Positions 1-10,680 of a stretch of 64,000 nt of DNA are shown piece by piece. Location: positions 16,033,501 to 16,097,500 of the forward strand of contig JAEOAD010000040.1 in NCBI GenBank assembly GCA_036365145.1, read 5' to 3'. Made by a program: the position numbers and the translations under genes. The DNA is from Orientallactaga sibirica (taxonomy: Eukaryota; Chordata; Mammalia; Rodentia; Dipodidae). The notes below the pieces were generated by a model, which was not told the DNA's origin, ran no database searches, and saw only the letters and a program-made list of their open reading frames with translations. Position 1 is the first letter of the stretch; the number at the start of each line of letters is the position of its first letter.

Positions 1-153
1 GCTGACTTAGGTTCAATTCCCCAGTGCCTAAGTAAAGCCGGATGCTCAATGTGGCACATGTATCTGGAGTTTGTTTGCAACAGCAAAGAGGCCTTGGTGC
101 ATCCATTCCCTCTCTCTCTCTCACTCAAATAAATAAATAATAAAAATAAATGA
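1..153 (+). mobile_element. Dip-1 SINE, cut by window start
   Basis: Begins inside the SINE just before the B-box like GGTTCAATTCCCC. The body (GTATCTGGAGTTTGTTTGCA), the CT-rich segment and the AAATAAATAAAT tail are all present. The head lies outside the window. Confidence 0.85.
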
Positions 154-490
154 ACATACACATATATTAATCTGTTGCACCTGGAAATATTTATCTTACA
201 TGAAAGCATTTCATATGTTGATTTCGTTGTCAAGGGACACTAGCTGGAGTGAACTCTATACTCAAAGGCAAGATCTATTTTAACCCACTGGAGTATTTTG
301 ATAGAATCACATTAAAGGAAATGAATCCGATGGCCTGAAAGAATTAAGACTATTCCCAGACCCTCCAGCATACCATTTCAAAGATAGGATTCCTAAGTTT
401 TCAAAGAGCATCTGTGTATGGTTGATGATAGGTGAGAGGGTGGTTTGTGGTTTGTCTTTCTTTCTCTCTTTTTTTTTGTTTTCCTTTTCT

Positions 491-690
491 TTTTAAATTT
501 TCATTTATTTATTTATCATTTATTTGAGAGAGAGAAAGAGAAAGAGAGAGAGAGAGGGAGAATGGGCGCACCAGGACCTCTAGCAAACGAACTCCAGACG
601 CATGCACCCACTTGTGCATCTGGAGAATCGAACCAGGGTATTTGGGCTTTGCAGGCAAATGCCTTAACTGCTAAGCCATGTCTCCAGCCC
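491..690 (-). mobile_element. Dip-1 SINE
   Basis: Reverse copy running from the T-rich tail through GA-rich DNA to the CTCCAGCCC head. It lacks the usual GGCTTATGTGGGTCC segment, so about 20 bp are deleted in the middle. Confidence 0.85.
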
Positions 691-935
691 TCTTTCCTTT
701 TCCTTTTCATTCCTTTCCTTTCCTCTCCCCTCTCTCCCACCTCTCTTCCATTCTTTCTTTCTCTTTTTCCTTTCTTTCTTTCCTCCCTTCCTCTCTTTTC
801 TCTTCCCTCCCCTCCCCTTCTCTTCTTTCCCCTTTCCCCTCCCTCCCTCCCTCCCTCCCTCCCTTCCCTCCTTCCTTCTCTCTCTCTCTCTCTCCTTCCT
901 GTCTTTCTTCCTCTCTTCCGTCCTTCTTTCTTTGC
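691..935. repeat. Long pyrimidine tract (TTCC/CCCT/TTTC)
   Basis: About 245 bp of almost pure C/T on the + strand, directly against the head of the preceding SINE, with shifting TTTCC, CCCT and CTCT sub-blocks. It explains the apparent Ser/Leu/Phe-rich and Arg/Glu-rich reading frames here. Such tracts can form triplex (H-) DNA. Confidence 0.9.
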
Positions 936-1118
936 TAATGAAATTTGCCCATATCTCCATGGACATCATAATAAGACTTACTCATTAGGAACACAGAACA
1001 CTGATCTATTCATGGAAGTGGTAGGAAGGCAGGTCTGGTCCTTGCCCTATGCTGGCTTGGAACACAGTATGTTCCATCATCCAATGACAATGTTGAAATT
1101 CTGATCGTGCTTCAGTTT

Positions 1119-1234
1119 TCCCAGTGCTAGGATCACAGGTACACGATATTCCCAGCATATGTAGTGCTGGGGATTGAACCCAGGACTCCAGGCATGCTAG
1201 GCAAACATTTTACCACTGAGCCACATCCCCATCT
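1119..1234 (-). mobile_element. B4-like (ID+B1) SINE fossil
   Basis: Reverse ID-type segment (GGGGATTGAACCC ... CACTGAGCCACATCCCCA) joined to a degraded B1 end (GTGCTAGGATCACAGG). This arrangement is typical of rodent B4/RSINE elements. It is more diverged than the jerboa-type SINEs around it. Confidence 0.55.
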
Positions 1235-1426
1235 GAAAGTGATTTTCTTCCCCAGCAGTTTGCAGTTTAGGGAATGATGCTTTTCTGTGACGTCTGTGGA
1301 GTTAAACATCTGCTATCAAAAGTTCTTAACTATGATGTTATAACAACTCATGTTTCTTATCTTTACTGTAATTCTAGTCATTCTTTTTTTTTTTTTTCTC
1401 CTCCTCAGGAATCTGTAAATAACTGC

Positions 1427-1452
1427 TCTGTTTAATTTTTCCTTCATTGCAG
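1427..1452 (+). promoter_or_regulatory. USP46: 3' splice site of the terminal USP46 exon
   Basis: A pyrimidine-rich stretch (CTCTGTTTAATTTTTCCTTC) ends in ATTGCAG at 1446-1452, immediately before an exon that opens with a Lys codon. A plausible branch region (TAAATAACT) lies about 30 bases upstream. A working acceptor argues that this is the spliced gene and not a processed copy. Confidence 0.85.
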
Positions 1453-1554
1453 AAAATAGATGCTCAAGCTATTGAAGAATTCTACGGCCTGACATCAGAT
1501 ATATCAAAAAATTCAGAATCTGGATATATTCTATTTTATCAGTCAAGAGAATAA
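1453..1554 (+). CDS. USP46: USP46 terminal coding exon (partial gene)
   Basis: Encodes the last 33 residues of a C19-family deubiquitinase, opening [12 protein letters not shown] and ending [11 protein letters not shown] before TAA at 1552-1554. USP46 and its paralogue USP12 share this tail. I recall USP12 ending in Asp and USP46 in Glu, so the final GAA favours USP46. The protein is about 366 residues. This exon is the last strand/helix part of the USP fold, just after the catalytic His and Asp, which lie in earlier exons outside the window; the Cys is near the N-terminus. USP46 removes ubiquitin from substrates when bound by WDR48 (UAF1) and WDR20. In brain it is linked to AMPA-receptor turnover and to immobility behaviour in mice. 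The exon has no ATG, so simple ORF calling misses it. The frame is intact, with no lesion. Codon 1 starts exactly at the acceptor (phase 0). Confidence 0.92.
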   Translation, partial: KIDAQAIEEFYGLTSDISKNSESGYILFYQSRE

Positions 1555-4500
1555 CTTAAAGAACTGTGGGACTAATTCAAGTGGGGGAAATGTTCAAAGC
1601 ACTATCATCTTGTTTCTCTGCTGACCCCTCCTTCCCCAGCAGCCCACTGATGTTATCACTCCGAGTCTCAAGGGTCTGGCTGTGTTCAACTTCCTCCTTG
1701 TGTCTTCTTTTCCACGCAGCACCGCTCCTGGTTTTATTTTGGTCTGAGGTAGTGTTACCTGCAATCCAATTGTAGTAAGATTTATAGGAATAACAGTTGC
1801 TAATTTTAGGACTTGGGTGAATGCTATGCCGGTATGTTTGGATGAACTGGAATGACATTTCCTATAAATGTCGGTCCATTTTGAGTATATACTAAACTTC
1901 CCAATCGGCTTCTGGGGTCCCCTTTCCATGCATTTCTTTCATGGCTCCCCGGAAGCATCGTTACCTGTTTTTTAGCTTGTCTGCCTCTTTCTGACAGAGG
2001 GAGGATCAGATGGATGTTCAGTTTTCAGGTAGGGCTGCGACTATAGCTTTAAGTCTGTGCAAGTGAAAATGTTTGAAAGTAAGTAACCTCGGTAGCTCAC
2101 CTCCATCCATCCTCCCCACGGAAGAGGCTGGAGAGAGAAGCTGTCCATGGTGGCTAAGCGTGTGTGCCGGGGTTAAGATGCCATATATGGAGCTCAGGGC
2201 AGGCAAAGCCAAGAGGAAGACTTTTTTTTTTTTTTTTTGTGGACAGTAAGAGGTTACTTTTCTCATCTTTCTACCAGAACCAAGTTTTGGGGAAACAGCT
2301 CGATGGTGTTAATTTTCAGCAATATAGTTTTGTTTTGCTTCTGTTGCATTTGTCCTGCTAAGCTTTTCTGGCCGTCTTTGCAATCCTACTGACATCTCAC
2401 AGTCTGTGGGCCGCCTGGCTGGCACGTCTGTCCTCAGCCGTCTTTCCTATCAGGGGGAACAAAAACACCTCGACAGCCATCTGGCGATGATTGGACAGCT
2501 TCATTTTTTTTTTCTTTCTTTTTTTTCTTCACATGTTTAGTCAGTTTACTGAGGCACTGGAGAGTCCCAGGGCTACAAAGGCCACCTACTCTGTAGGCAA
2601 TGCTGGAGGTGGGGTGGGTCACAGGAAGTGTTAGGGGGCAGGTGGAGGAATGAACAAGATGGTGATTATTTCTCTGGCTCAGACTCCTACAATGCTTGAC
2701 AAGACTGCTTTTCTTTTCTTTTCTTTTCTTTTCTTTTCTTTTCTTTTCTTTTCTTTTCTTTTCTTTTCTTTTCTTTTCTATTTGGAAGAACCTCATCTCA
2801 CTATTTTCCACTTGGGTTACGTGTGTATTTATTAGAGCATTTGAGTATTAGACCTTTTACTACAAGGGTCGACTTGGTGTTTCACTGTTGAGCTGGTATT
2901 TGGTTTCTTATAAATACCAAGAGTCCTAGGTCTCGGCTTCCTTTGGGAAAGTCGATCCGGCTTCCAGACACTATCATATACTGTGAACATGTTATTTTGT
3001 CGCCTAATGCACCAGTGAACGAACATGCAAACTCTTGGCGTAATGTGAACTAAAATTGGAAAGGAAAATGTTAGCGGCCATTTCGCAACGATGAAAGAGG
3101 ATAGCACTTTATCAAGATGAAAACTGGATTTCTTATTTTTTTGGGTTTTTTTTTTTTTTTTGACATATCTTGAACTTTTATTGCTGAGAACTGAAGCATG
3201 CCGACACTTCATTTGTTCCTGCCTGGAGTGAAATGTTTTACTCTTCACTGGAGAAGACAAAACAGGGTGATAATCCTCGTGTTATGTTATGCAAGTGACA
3301 AAAGTGTACCTTGCCTTGGTTTGAGGCAAATTCATATTTATAACTATTTTCTTGTTTTTTATTTTTCTTTCCTCCACGAAACATGTGTATCAGTCACTTC
3401 CCTGGGAGGTGGACCTTTATCCTCAGAGGAGAGGCACTTTCCAAATGAAGGTCATTGACAGGGAAATATTTGTACCATATGTCGCCCTTATATTTGACTG
3501 CAAGAAACAGAGGTTAAGAAAAGATGGTGGATCTTTAATAGATTTGGAACTGATTCCTAAGGAAAAAAAAAAAAACTATTAAAATTATGTTTGAAACAAC
3601 TCTTGAAGCTAATTTATTAGACAAACAGTGTTTCAATGGGAAGCCTTACCTGCTGTTACAGGTTCAGTATGTTTTCCTTGTCTTGGTTTTTTTTTGAACA
3701 TGTCAAGAGCTTTTAGAAGAAAAAGGAAGTTAAAATTCAGTATTCATGAATCGATTTTTAGAATTACAGAAAGAGGTAATTAAGGCGAATACTGCGCAGA
3801 GCACAGACCCTCACATGGTTGTGGGTTTCAGGAAAAGGTGATCAGAGAAAGATGAAAGCACACTTCTCCATCAACACTCCATCAGTTTGTTTGTTTGTTT
3901 GTTTTTTAAATTTAGAGCTACCTGGTAGTCACCTCTTCAACAACAAAATAAGCACTAGGCAGCTACCTTCCTCTCTGCCCCCTAATCATTTTTCTTTATG
4001 TAGAAAAGAAAACACATTCTAACTTTTCTTCACTCATTCTTTGCGTACAGCAGAGGATGGTCTGGGATATGGGAGACTATCCCAAGGTCACAAAGATAGC
4101 ACAAAGGCTCAGCAGTGGTGCCTCCATCGGGGGTCGGGTGGGCCCTTTCCCAGCAGGTGTGAGTAGGCCTGCTGTAGTTCTCTAACTGCTGGGTGTTTAA
4201 AAGTAGATTACAGTGTTTTACACTTTAAAAAAAAAAAAGAAATATTTGCTTTATTGGTTACTTGTTAGTTTAGCATCTAGATTATGGTACAGTATACTGG
4301 CCATTGTTGTTTAAAAGTAAATCTGCGTACAATGGCAGTATACAGTCCTGTGAGTTCATTCCAAGGCAACGTGAAGTGGACAGATTTAAAGAGTGAGGAA
4401 CAACATAACAAGGGCCTTGGTTGGAATACACAGCCATCCATCCATGTGTGGTTTCATGGCCTGGATATATTTTGGATTTAACATAAGAAGGAAAAATGAC

Positions 4501-4700
4501 AGGAATGGTCCCTATGTACTTATTTTCATGGGTACCCTTAATTTCATGGGCATGCCTGGCTAGGAACTATGTTCTAGCTGGCACTTAGGGCTTATTTTAG
4601 ATACTGAAGTGTAGCTTTATTACAGATGGATTTTATCTTTCAACATTTCATTTTGATTGACTTTGTATACTTATGTGTATTAAAATATTGTGCACTAAAC
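1555..4700 (+). other. USP46: USP46 3' UTR (probable extent)
   Basis: Follows the stop codon with no SINE for about 3.4 kb, the longest SINE-free stretch in the window, as expected for retained UTR sequence. It contains only microsatellites and homopolymers (2221, 2706, 3140). The end is uncertain: a candidate poly(A) signal sits at 4679, but the UTR may run on to about 6 kb. Reading frames inside are short and domain-free. Confidence 0.6.
2706..2779. repeat. (TTTTC)n microsatellite
   Basis: About 14 nearly perfect TTTTC units inside the probable USP46 3' UTR. On the mRNA this would be a uridine-rich tract. Confidence 0.95.
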
Positions 4701-4729
4701 GTTTCCCCCTGGTTTGCTGTTTTCTGGTC
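4679..4729 (+). terminator. USP46: Candidate USP46 poly(A) site
   Basis: ATTAAA at 4679-4684 is followed about 30 bases later by a T/G-rich element (GGTTTGCTGTTTTCTGGT), the usual order of hexamer and downstream element. Other ATTAAA/AATAAA hexamers (3585, 5208, 5230) lack such a clear partner or lie against SINE DNA. Confidence 0.35.
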
Positions 4730-4875
4730 AAGGCATTTACAAACACTGTTGTGATTAACTCATGCAAATGACATGGGTCAGAGAAAATTATCTCCTATTT
4801 TTCTGCCTAATTAAATTTCTGTTTTCTAGTATTACATTAATTTATTTTTGGCTCCTGTTTCTGTAACCAAAATAG

Positions 4876-4880
<5 letters not shown>

Positions 4881-4918
<38 letters not shown>
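4881..4918. repeat. (GT)19 microsatellite
   Basis: Nineteen uninterrupted GT units, likely polymorphic. Confidence 0.97.
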
Positions 4919-4921
<3 letters not shown>

Positions 4922-4991
4922 GCATTCACTTGATTTTGTTGCTTTAAAACAAAAAGACTTGTAGTTTTTATTTAAAATCTTTATCTGAGTG

Positions 4992-5107
4992 GTTTTTTTT
5001 TTTTTTTTTTTTTTTGTATAATCTCAGGGTGGCCTTGAACTCATGGCGATCCTCCTACCTCTGCCTCCTGAGTGCTGGGATTAAAGGCATGCACCACCAT
5101 GCCTGGC
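4992..5107 (-). mobile_element. B1 SINE, 3' part only on + view
   Basis: A T-run joins directly to the AATCTCAGGGTGGCC part of reverse B1 and continues to the GCCTGGC head. The A-tail-proximal third of the B1 is missing. Confidence 0.85.
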
Positions 5108-5240
5108 TCCTTAGTTTTTTTTTTTTTTTTTAATGTAACCCATTTAAACACTTTAAACAATAATGTCAATCTTGTGACATTTCAGTCACTTTAACATCCT
5201 GCTTCTAAAAATAAAATTTATTAAAAAAAAATAAATAGGA

Positions 5241-5402
5241 GCCAGGTATGGTGGCACACACCTTTAGTATCAGCACTCGGGAGGCAGAGGTAGGAGGATC
5301 GCCTTGAGTTCAAGGCCACCCTGAGACTACATAGTTAATTCCAGGTCAGCCTGAGCTAGAGTGAAACCCTACCTCAAAAAAACCAAATAAATAAATAAAT
5401 AG
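5241..5402 (+). mobile_element. B1 SINE
   Basis: Full-length jerboa-type B1 from GCCAGGTATGGTGG to an A-rich (AAAT)n tail, preceded by an A-rich target. Confidence 0.92.
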
Positions 5403-6156
5403 GAATTCTCTTCCTAGAGAATTACATCCAAGTATACACATAAGGACCTCACGTGCTTTTCATCACAGGAGAGTCAGTAGTAAGCCCTCCTGTACCGGAA
5501 ATCATTCGAAACTGAATTTTGAAGCTGTGAAAATTTTAAAAAGGTTCCAGATACTATAGAAAGCAGTGCAACTTCCAGGCTGATAAAAAATCATTTTTCT
5601 GGAGATAACGTCCCTTATTTTGTGTGAAAACGATGGCGGAATCCAGAAACAGGTGTCTGGGGAATAACACATTGGGGAAAATCAGAAACGAGAACTTAGG
5701 GGGTAACTAATTAGACATTCCCGTGAATTCTTCGTCTGGGATTTTACTAGGTATGAAGCACAGATTCATTCCGAAAATACCAGAGTCGCTTCTGGCTCTG
5801 GTGTCCCATGTGCATCTGGTTTCCAGGGAGGAGTAGAACTGAGTTTGTGGCCATTGGCTTCCTGGCCTGTCTGAGCTGTGGGAACCCTGGCTTCAAGGTC
5901 CATGGTTCAGTGTGTCCCCCACCCCCACCACCCAGAAAGTGGCAGGTCCTGCCCCATGTTTCAAGAGTGAAACCCATAACTGACCAGAGACTGTTGGGAA
6001 GTCATCTGGCTTCCACAATGGCCAGTGGAAGAGAAGGCCTTCTGAATGAGGCTTACTACTCTAGGCCTTGGTTTTCCCTTCATTAACCAGGGTTTTAGGT
6101 AGGCCTGTCACCACCAAGCCACCCAGATGACAATTTCAGGAGAATGAGAAACAATC
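5403..6156. other. Non-repeat stretch, no gene seen
   Basis: About 750 bp of mixed-composition DNA that could be distal USP46 3' UTR or flank. Two overlapping opposite-strand ORFs of under 95 codons (5747-6086) show no domain or splice context. Confidence 0.4.
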
Positions 6157-6376
6157 TTTTTTTTTTTGAGAGAGAGAGACAGAGAATGGGTGCGCCGGCA
6201 GCCTCTCAGCTGCTGTGAACAAACTCCAGACACTTGTGCCCCGCCCCCCGTGGCAAGTGCAGCATTGTGCCCTTGCGCCACTTTACGTCTGGCTAATCGT
6301 GGGACATGGAGAATTGAACGGGTGTTCTTAGGCTTGGCAGCCAGGCGCCTTAACCACTAAGCCATCTCTCCAGCAC
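6157..6376 (-). mobile_element. Dip-2 SINE
   Basis: Long-form SINE with GCAGCCTCTCAGCTGCTGTG. The target duplication GAGAAACAATCTTTT occurs at 6146 and again at 6377. Its CTCF-like block is degraded. Confidence 0.92.
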
Positions 6377-6716
6377 GAGAAACAATCTTTTTTATCCATC
6401 AACACATACCTTTAGTGGAGTGAAGTCTCCCATGTCCATTGCCTTTGCATGAGAGTGAAAATATAGTTCCTAAATCATTTTTTTTTCCTTGTGGGAAAAT
6501 TTTGATTGCAAGCACAGTCGACATTTCCCAAAGATACCTCTGGTAGAGTGAGTCTTAAACGTTTAACATGTGAAAGCCGTTGAGCCATAGAAAGGTGAAA
6601 CAGATAGATGGTAGACTATAGTATATGCATTTAGACCTTAGTTCAATCCCTACGACCTTGTTTCTTGCCTAAGAAAAGTCTGTGTGGAAAAGAAATTTTA
6701 AAATTTAACTTGTAAA

Positions 6717-6892
6717 GGGGCTGGAGAGATGGCTTAGTGGTTAAGGCACTTGCCTACGAAACCTAAAGACCCCGGTTCGATTCTCCAGTGCCCACATAAG
6801 TCAAATTCATAAGTGACATGTGTGCCTGGAGTTCATTTGCAGTGGCTGGAGGCCATGGTGCACCCATTCTCTCAAGTAAATAAATAAAATAC
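6717..6892 (+). mobile_element. Dip-1 SINE
   Basis: Complete head, body and AAATAAATAAAA tail. Flanking duplications are AATTTAACTTGTA before and AATTTAAGTTGTA after. Confidence 0.93.
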
Positions 6893-6914
6893 TTTTAAAA
6901 ATTTAAGTTGTAGA

Positions 6915-7161
6915 GGGCTGGAGAGATGGCTTAGTGGTTAAGGCGCCTGCCTCCTAAGCCTAAGAATGCTGGTTCCAATTTCCAGGTCCCAAGTTTAGCC
7001 AGATGCAAAGTGACGCAAGGGCGCAATGCCCCACTTGACCACAAGGGAGCGCACGCATCTGGATTTTGTTTGCAGCAACTGAGAGGCTGCTGGTGTGCCC
7101 ATCTCTACCTGTCTTCCTCTACTTCTCTCTCTCTGTCTCTCCAAAAAAAAAAAAAAAAAAA
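6915..7161 (+). mobile_element. Dip-2 SINE at the same target
   Basis: Long form with AAGAATGCTGGTTCC and TTGACCACAAGGGAGCGCA, ending in a pure A run of about 19. AAGTTGTAG precedes it and recurs directly after the tail, so it landed in the duplicated target of the previous SINE. Confidence 0.93.
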
Positions 7162-7374
7162 GTTGTAGAAATAATACAAGTGGGAGAGGCAATGGTGTTT
7201 GTCCCGGGAGTTATTCCTACTTGTGACAATATGCCATCCTCTTCCTGGGTGCTTGCTTTCTCCCCTGTCTGCTTTTAACATGTCCTTAGCCTTCTTTCTA
7301 GCTCCTTGTACACAACATTATCTTAAAGCGGAAATATACTATATTTCAATTGATGACTTTGAGTGTTTGGCTTT

Positions 7375-7568
7375 TTAAAAAATATTTAATGTTTATTTGC
7401 AAGCAGAACAAGAGGGAGAGAGAAAATGGGCACACCTGTGTCTTGTGACACTCCAAACGCATATGTGTCACTTTATGCATCTGGCTTTATGTGGGTATGA
7501 GGGAATCCAACCCAGGCCATCAGGCTTTGCAAGCAAGTGCCTTTAACCACTTAGCTATCTCTCCAGCC
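7375..7568 (-). mobile_element. Dip-1 SINE
   Basis: Reverse copy with a GAGTGTTT repeat on both sides (about 7353 and 7571). Moderately diverged. Confidence 0.85.
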
Positions 7569-7720
7569 TCGAGTGTTTAACCTCTTGATTATAATAAAAG
7601 AGCTGCTATCTTGAAAGTCCGAATGGTGGATGTTGTGAATTTAGTTATCGTTTCTAAGCAGTTTATCTACATCATTACCAAATTACAATCTTCCCCCACT
7701 TATGTCGTAGGTTGGGAACA

Positions 7721-7936
7721 GTTTTTTTTTTTTTTTTTTTTTACTTTGTGACAGTAGGGGCTTGGAGATGAAAATGGAGACTTGGATCTGACTTGGCTGG
7801 AAGCAAGATTACTTGATGGTTGAAACCACATGCACCACTTAGTACAACTAGCTTTATGTGGGTACTAGGGAATCGAAACTGGATTGGCAGGCTTTGCAAG
7901 CCAGCACTTTTAACTGCTGAGCCATCTTTCCCTAGA
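7721..7936 (-). mobile_element. Dip-1 SINE, strongly diverged
   Basis: A T-run and the distal half (CTTTATGTGGGTACTAGGG ... GAGCCATCTTTCC) are clear. The first 80 bases have lost the usual GA-rich and CCAGCCACTGC pattern. Confidence 0.6.
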
Positions 7937-7949
7937 AATATAATATAAC

Positions 7950-8043
7950 CTTTTTAGTCTCAGGGTGGCCTCGAACTCAAGGCGATTCTCTTACCTCTGC
8001 CTCCCGAGTGCTGGGATTAAAGGCGTGTGCCACCACGCCCGGC
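7950..8043 (-). mobile_element. B1 SINE, truncated
   Basis: Only the head-proximal half of a reverse B1 (AGTCTCAGGGTGGCC to CGCCCGGC). The repeat TAGAAATATAAT on both sides (7934 and 8044) shows it was truncated at insertion. Confidence 0.88.
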
Positions 8044-8145
8044 TTAGAAATATAATTTTTTAATGAGTTAGGAATCCTGTGTAAAGAAGATGCTCACTTC
8101 TTCCCTCCCCACTCCCTCATGGAAGATGTTTAAAAATTATCTTGG

Positions 8146-8318
8146 GGGCTGAGGAGATGGCTCAGTGGTTAAGGTGCTTGCCTGTGAAGCCTAAGGACCA
8201 GGATTTGATTTATCCTGTCCTGACATAAACCAAATGCACAAAGTGGTGCATTCATCCAGAGTTCATTTGTAGTGGTGCACCCATTCAATCTCTCTCAAAT
8301 AAATAGATAAAATCTTTT
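8146..8318 (+). mobile_element. Dip-1 SINE
   Basis: Head GGGCTGAGGAGATGGCTCAG with an AAATAAATAGAT tail. Internal deletions shorten the body. Confidence 0.88.
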
Positions 8319-8329
8319 TTAAAAAATTC

Positions 8330-9088
8330 TTTTGACACTTTTAAAACAAATAGCATCTACATATTTTTTTTCCATCTGCTACTCACAAAAGCCCAACAAA
8401 AATATAAATTTGCCAGCCTAGGTATGATGTCCGTGCCAACGTGGATGTTCACGGTTTTGGCAGAACTGGGAGGAGGTATGTGCAAGTGTCACAACATTTC
8501 CCACGATATGCACTTGGCAACTGGGACTTCAAGTGGTTCATTATCATCTGAGGAGTCTGGGGTGGTTTATGAAGTAGGCACTCGTAGGCTGCCCTCAGGT
8601 GAGAAAGGGTACAGAATATAGGAGAGTGAGAGTTAAGAGTTGGGGGAACAAAGTTAAGATTCATTATTGTCTGGCTTGTAACCTTGGGGACTGGCTGCCC
8701 CAATCTGGCTTTGTCCTGAAAGGATTGAACTAAGGCCTTATGCATCGTACATCCTGCCCTGCCCTGCAAAGGTGCTTTCTGCTGGTAAGAAGCTCACAGA
8801 GTTTGTGCCCTGGATGTGACTGTCCTGACCTTGATCCCCACAGGCAAAATTTCAGATACAGTCAGCAGTTCCATGGAGAAAGCCTCAGGGACATGGGATC
8901 ATAAATCCAGGTTCCAGTGTCGCTCGGTCCCCAGCAGATGGGGTCATCACAGCTGTGGGGAAGCAAAAGGTCCTGAGATAGAAGACAGGGTGTTCAGGTC
9001 CTGTCCATTGCTTCCTGGATGCTGCTGGAGTAGAGATAATATTGAGATAAGAGGTTAACGGGTGGCATTTGGAGGGGTCCAGCCGTAC
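8330..9088. other. Non-repeat stretch, no gene seen
   Basis: About 760 bp without a recognised repeat. Short ORFs on both strands (8424-9103) lack domains. Confidence 0.4.
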
Positions 9089-9093
9089 CAGTC

Positions 9094-9715
9094 TGTTGTC
9101 CACAGCTTCACGTTGCTGGGATGAACATCCAAACCAGACATGGTTTATGGGAGGAAGGAAGGGGTTTATTTCAAGCTTACAGATCCAGGGGGTGTTCCAT
9201 CAATGGTGGAAGCAGCTGCTTCCATACATCCAGACAGAGAGAGAAAAAAAACAAAACAAAAAAAAAAAAAACCCTCACCAACCAGCAAACACCAGAAGCA
9301 GCGAGCGGGGCTCCTGCACAGCAAAAACCTCTCTGCATACTCTTGGGCTGGAATTCGGGGCTGCCTTCAGTGACGCCTCCTCCAACCCAGCTACTGGAGA
9401 CCCAATACAAGCTTTTAAATTTAATTTAATTATTTAAGAGAGAGAGAGAGAGAGAGAGAACAGAAATAGGCAGGAGAGAGAGAGGGAGAGAGAATGGGCA
9501 TGCCAGGGCCTCCAGCCACTGCAAACGAACTCCAGATGCATGCGCCCCTTGTGCATCTGGTTTATGTGGTCCTGGGAGTCGAATCTGGGTCCTTTGGCTT
9601 TGCAAAGAGGCGCCTTAACCGCTAAACCATCTCTCTACCCCCCCCGGATAAAAGCTTTTAATAAAACACTGTAGAGTATGGGGGACGTACATTCAAGCTG
9701 CCACACAGTCCTTGA
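9094..9715 (-). mobile_element. MaLR-like solo LTR, interrupted by a SINE
   Basis: Reverse LTR whose outer bases are TG...CA. CAGTC at 9089-9093 and 9716-9720 is a 5-bp target duplication. It shares blocks (CGTTGCTGGGA, GGGTTTATTT, CTCCTCCA) with the copies at 37290, 48806 and 62772. A Dip-1 SINE splits it near its outer end. No internal viral genes remain. Confidence 0.78.
9419..9647 (-). mobile_element. Dip-1 SINE nested in LTR
   Basis: AAGCTTTTAA lies on both sides (about 9410 and 9652), so it inserted after the LTR. The GA-rich tail is long. Confidence 0.9.
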
Positions 9716-10476
9716 GGGATATACAGGCGCAATTGCAAAATGACTGAAAGCCTGTGATGGCTAGTCACTCCAAGTCCTGGATGCTGTGTTATTCTGGTCT
9801 CCTTTCCCATATCTCCCGAGCATGAAAGACCAAAAGGGAGGTGAGGCCACAAAAAAAGGACCCACAGGCAGCCAGTAGCTTGTGTGAGAGCCGAGCCTCG
9901 GATGCCACCAGGAGCTGGCCTGGCACTCAGAGCTGGGTCATGGGGGTTTTCTTGTTTGACTTAAAAGCCAGCCTCAGACAAGGTCATGCTGTTTCCATGA
10001 TGAAGTGAGACAAAAACAAAAACAAAAACATGTCCAGTTCATATTTTATCTAAGAAGGTCAAGGTCATGGTGTAAACTGCAAAATACCAGCAGCATTCTT
10101 TCCCGCCTGTTCCATAGACCCAGCGAGCCAGGGTCGCTGTTTTTATCAATTTCCACTTTCATCTGACCTAGAGGAGATTCCCAATTATCCTCACTTCCTG
10201 ACAGCACCCAAGCCTGACAGGCTCGGGTCTTGAGCCTCCCCTGTATGGCCCCTGCTCAAGCCCCAGGCCTCCGACTTCTAACCACCCCACCCCAGCGTGG
10301 CTCTGCAGGGCACGTGGTTTCTGTTGCAATAGACTGAGCTTGTCACTGTGGTGTGTGGACAGTCTGGCTAGCCGGGGATGAATGGAGTGTGTTAGATGGG
10401 AGATGGACCATAGTTTTGTTTCTCTTATGAGTAAAGAGGACTATTGCATATAAAAAAAAATTGGGGGGGCGGTGAT
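9716..10476. other. Non-repeat stretch, no gene seen
   Basis: Mixed-composition DNA with one (AAAAAC)n patch near 10011. It lacks exon signals that I can support. Confidence 0.4.
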
Positions 10477-10676
10477 GGCTGGAGTGATGGCTTAGTGGTT
10501 AAGGCATTTGTCTGCGAAGCCAAAGGACCCAGGTTTGATTCCCCAGGACCAACTTAAGCCAGATGCACAAGGTGGCACATGCGTCTGGAGTTCATTTGCA
10601 ATGGCTGGAGACCCTGGCACGCCCTTTCTCTATCTGCCTGTTTCTCTCTCTCAAATAAATAATAAATAATTAAAAC
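10477..10676 (+). mobile_element. Dip-1 SINE
   Basis: Near-complete, from GGCTGGAGTGATGG to an AAATAAATAATAAAT tail. Confidence 0.92.
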
Positions 10677-10680
10677 TATT

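Larger units (their letters stand above)
1..1452 (+). other. USP46: USP46 last intron (3' part)
   Basis: Intron sequence upstream of the terminal USP46 exon, inferred from the splice acceptor at 1452. It holds a truncated SINE at the window edge, an inverted SINE, a long pyrimidine tract and a B4-like fossil. Positions 154-484 and 936-1118 show no repeat or exon that I recognise. Confidence 0.75.

Noticed and set aside
445..1104. Open frame of 219 codons near the window start
   Set aside because: Runs through a reverse SINE and a pyrimidine tract. The product is low-complexity Phe/Leu/Ser/Pro. No domain; it lies in an intron.
1453..1554. Processed USP12/USP46 pseudogene
   Set aside because: A proper acceptor replaces upstream coding sequence exactly at the codon boundary and the frame is intact, which a processed copy would not show.
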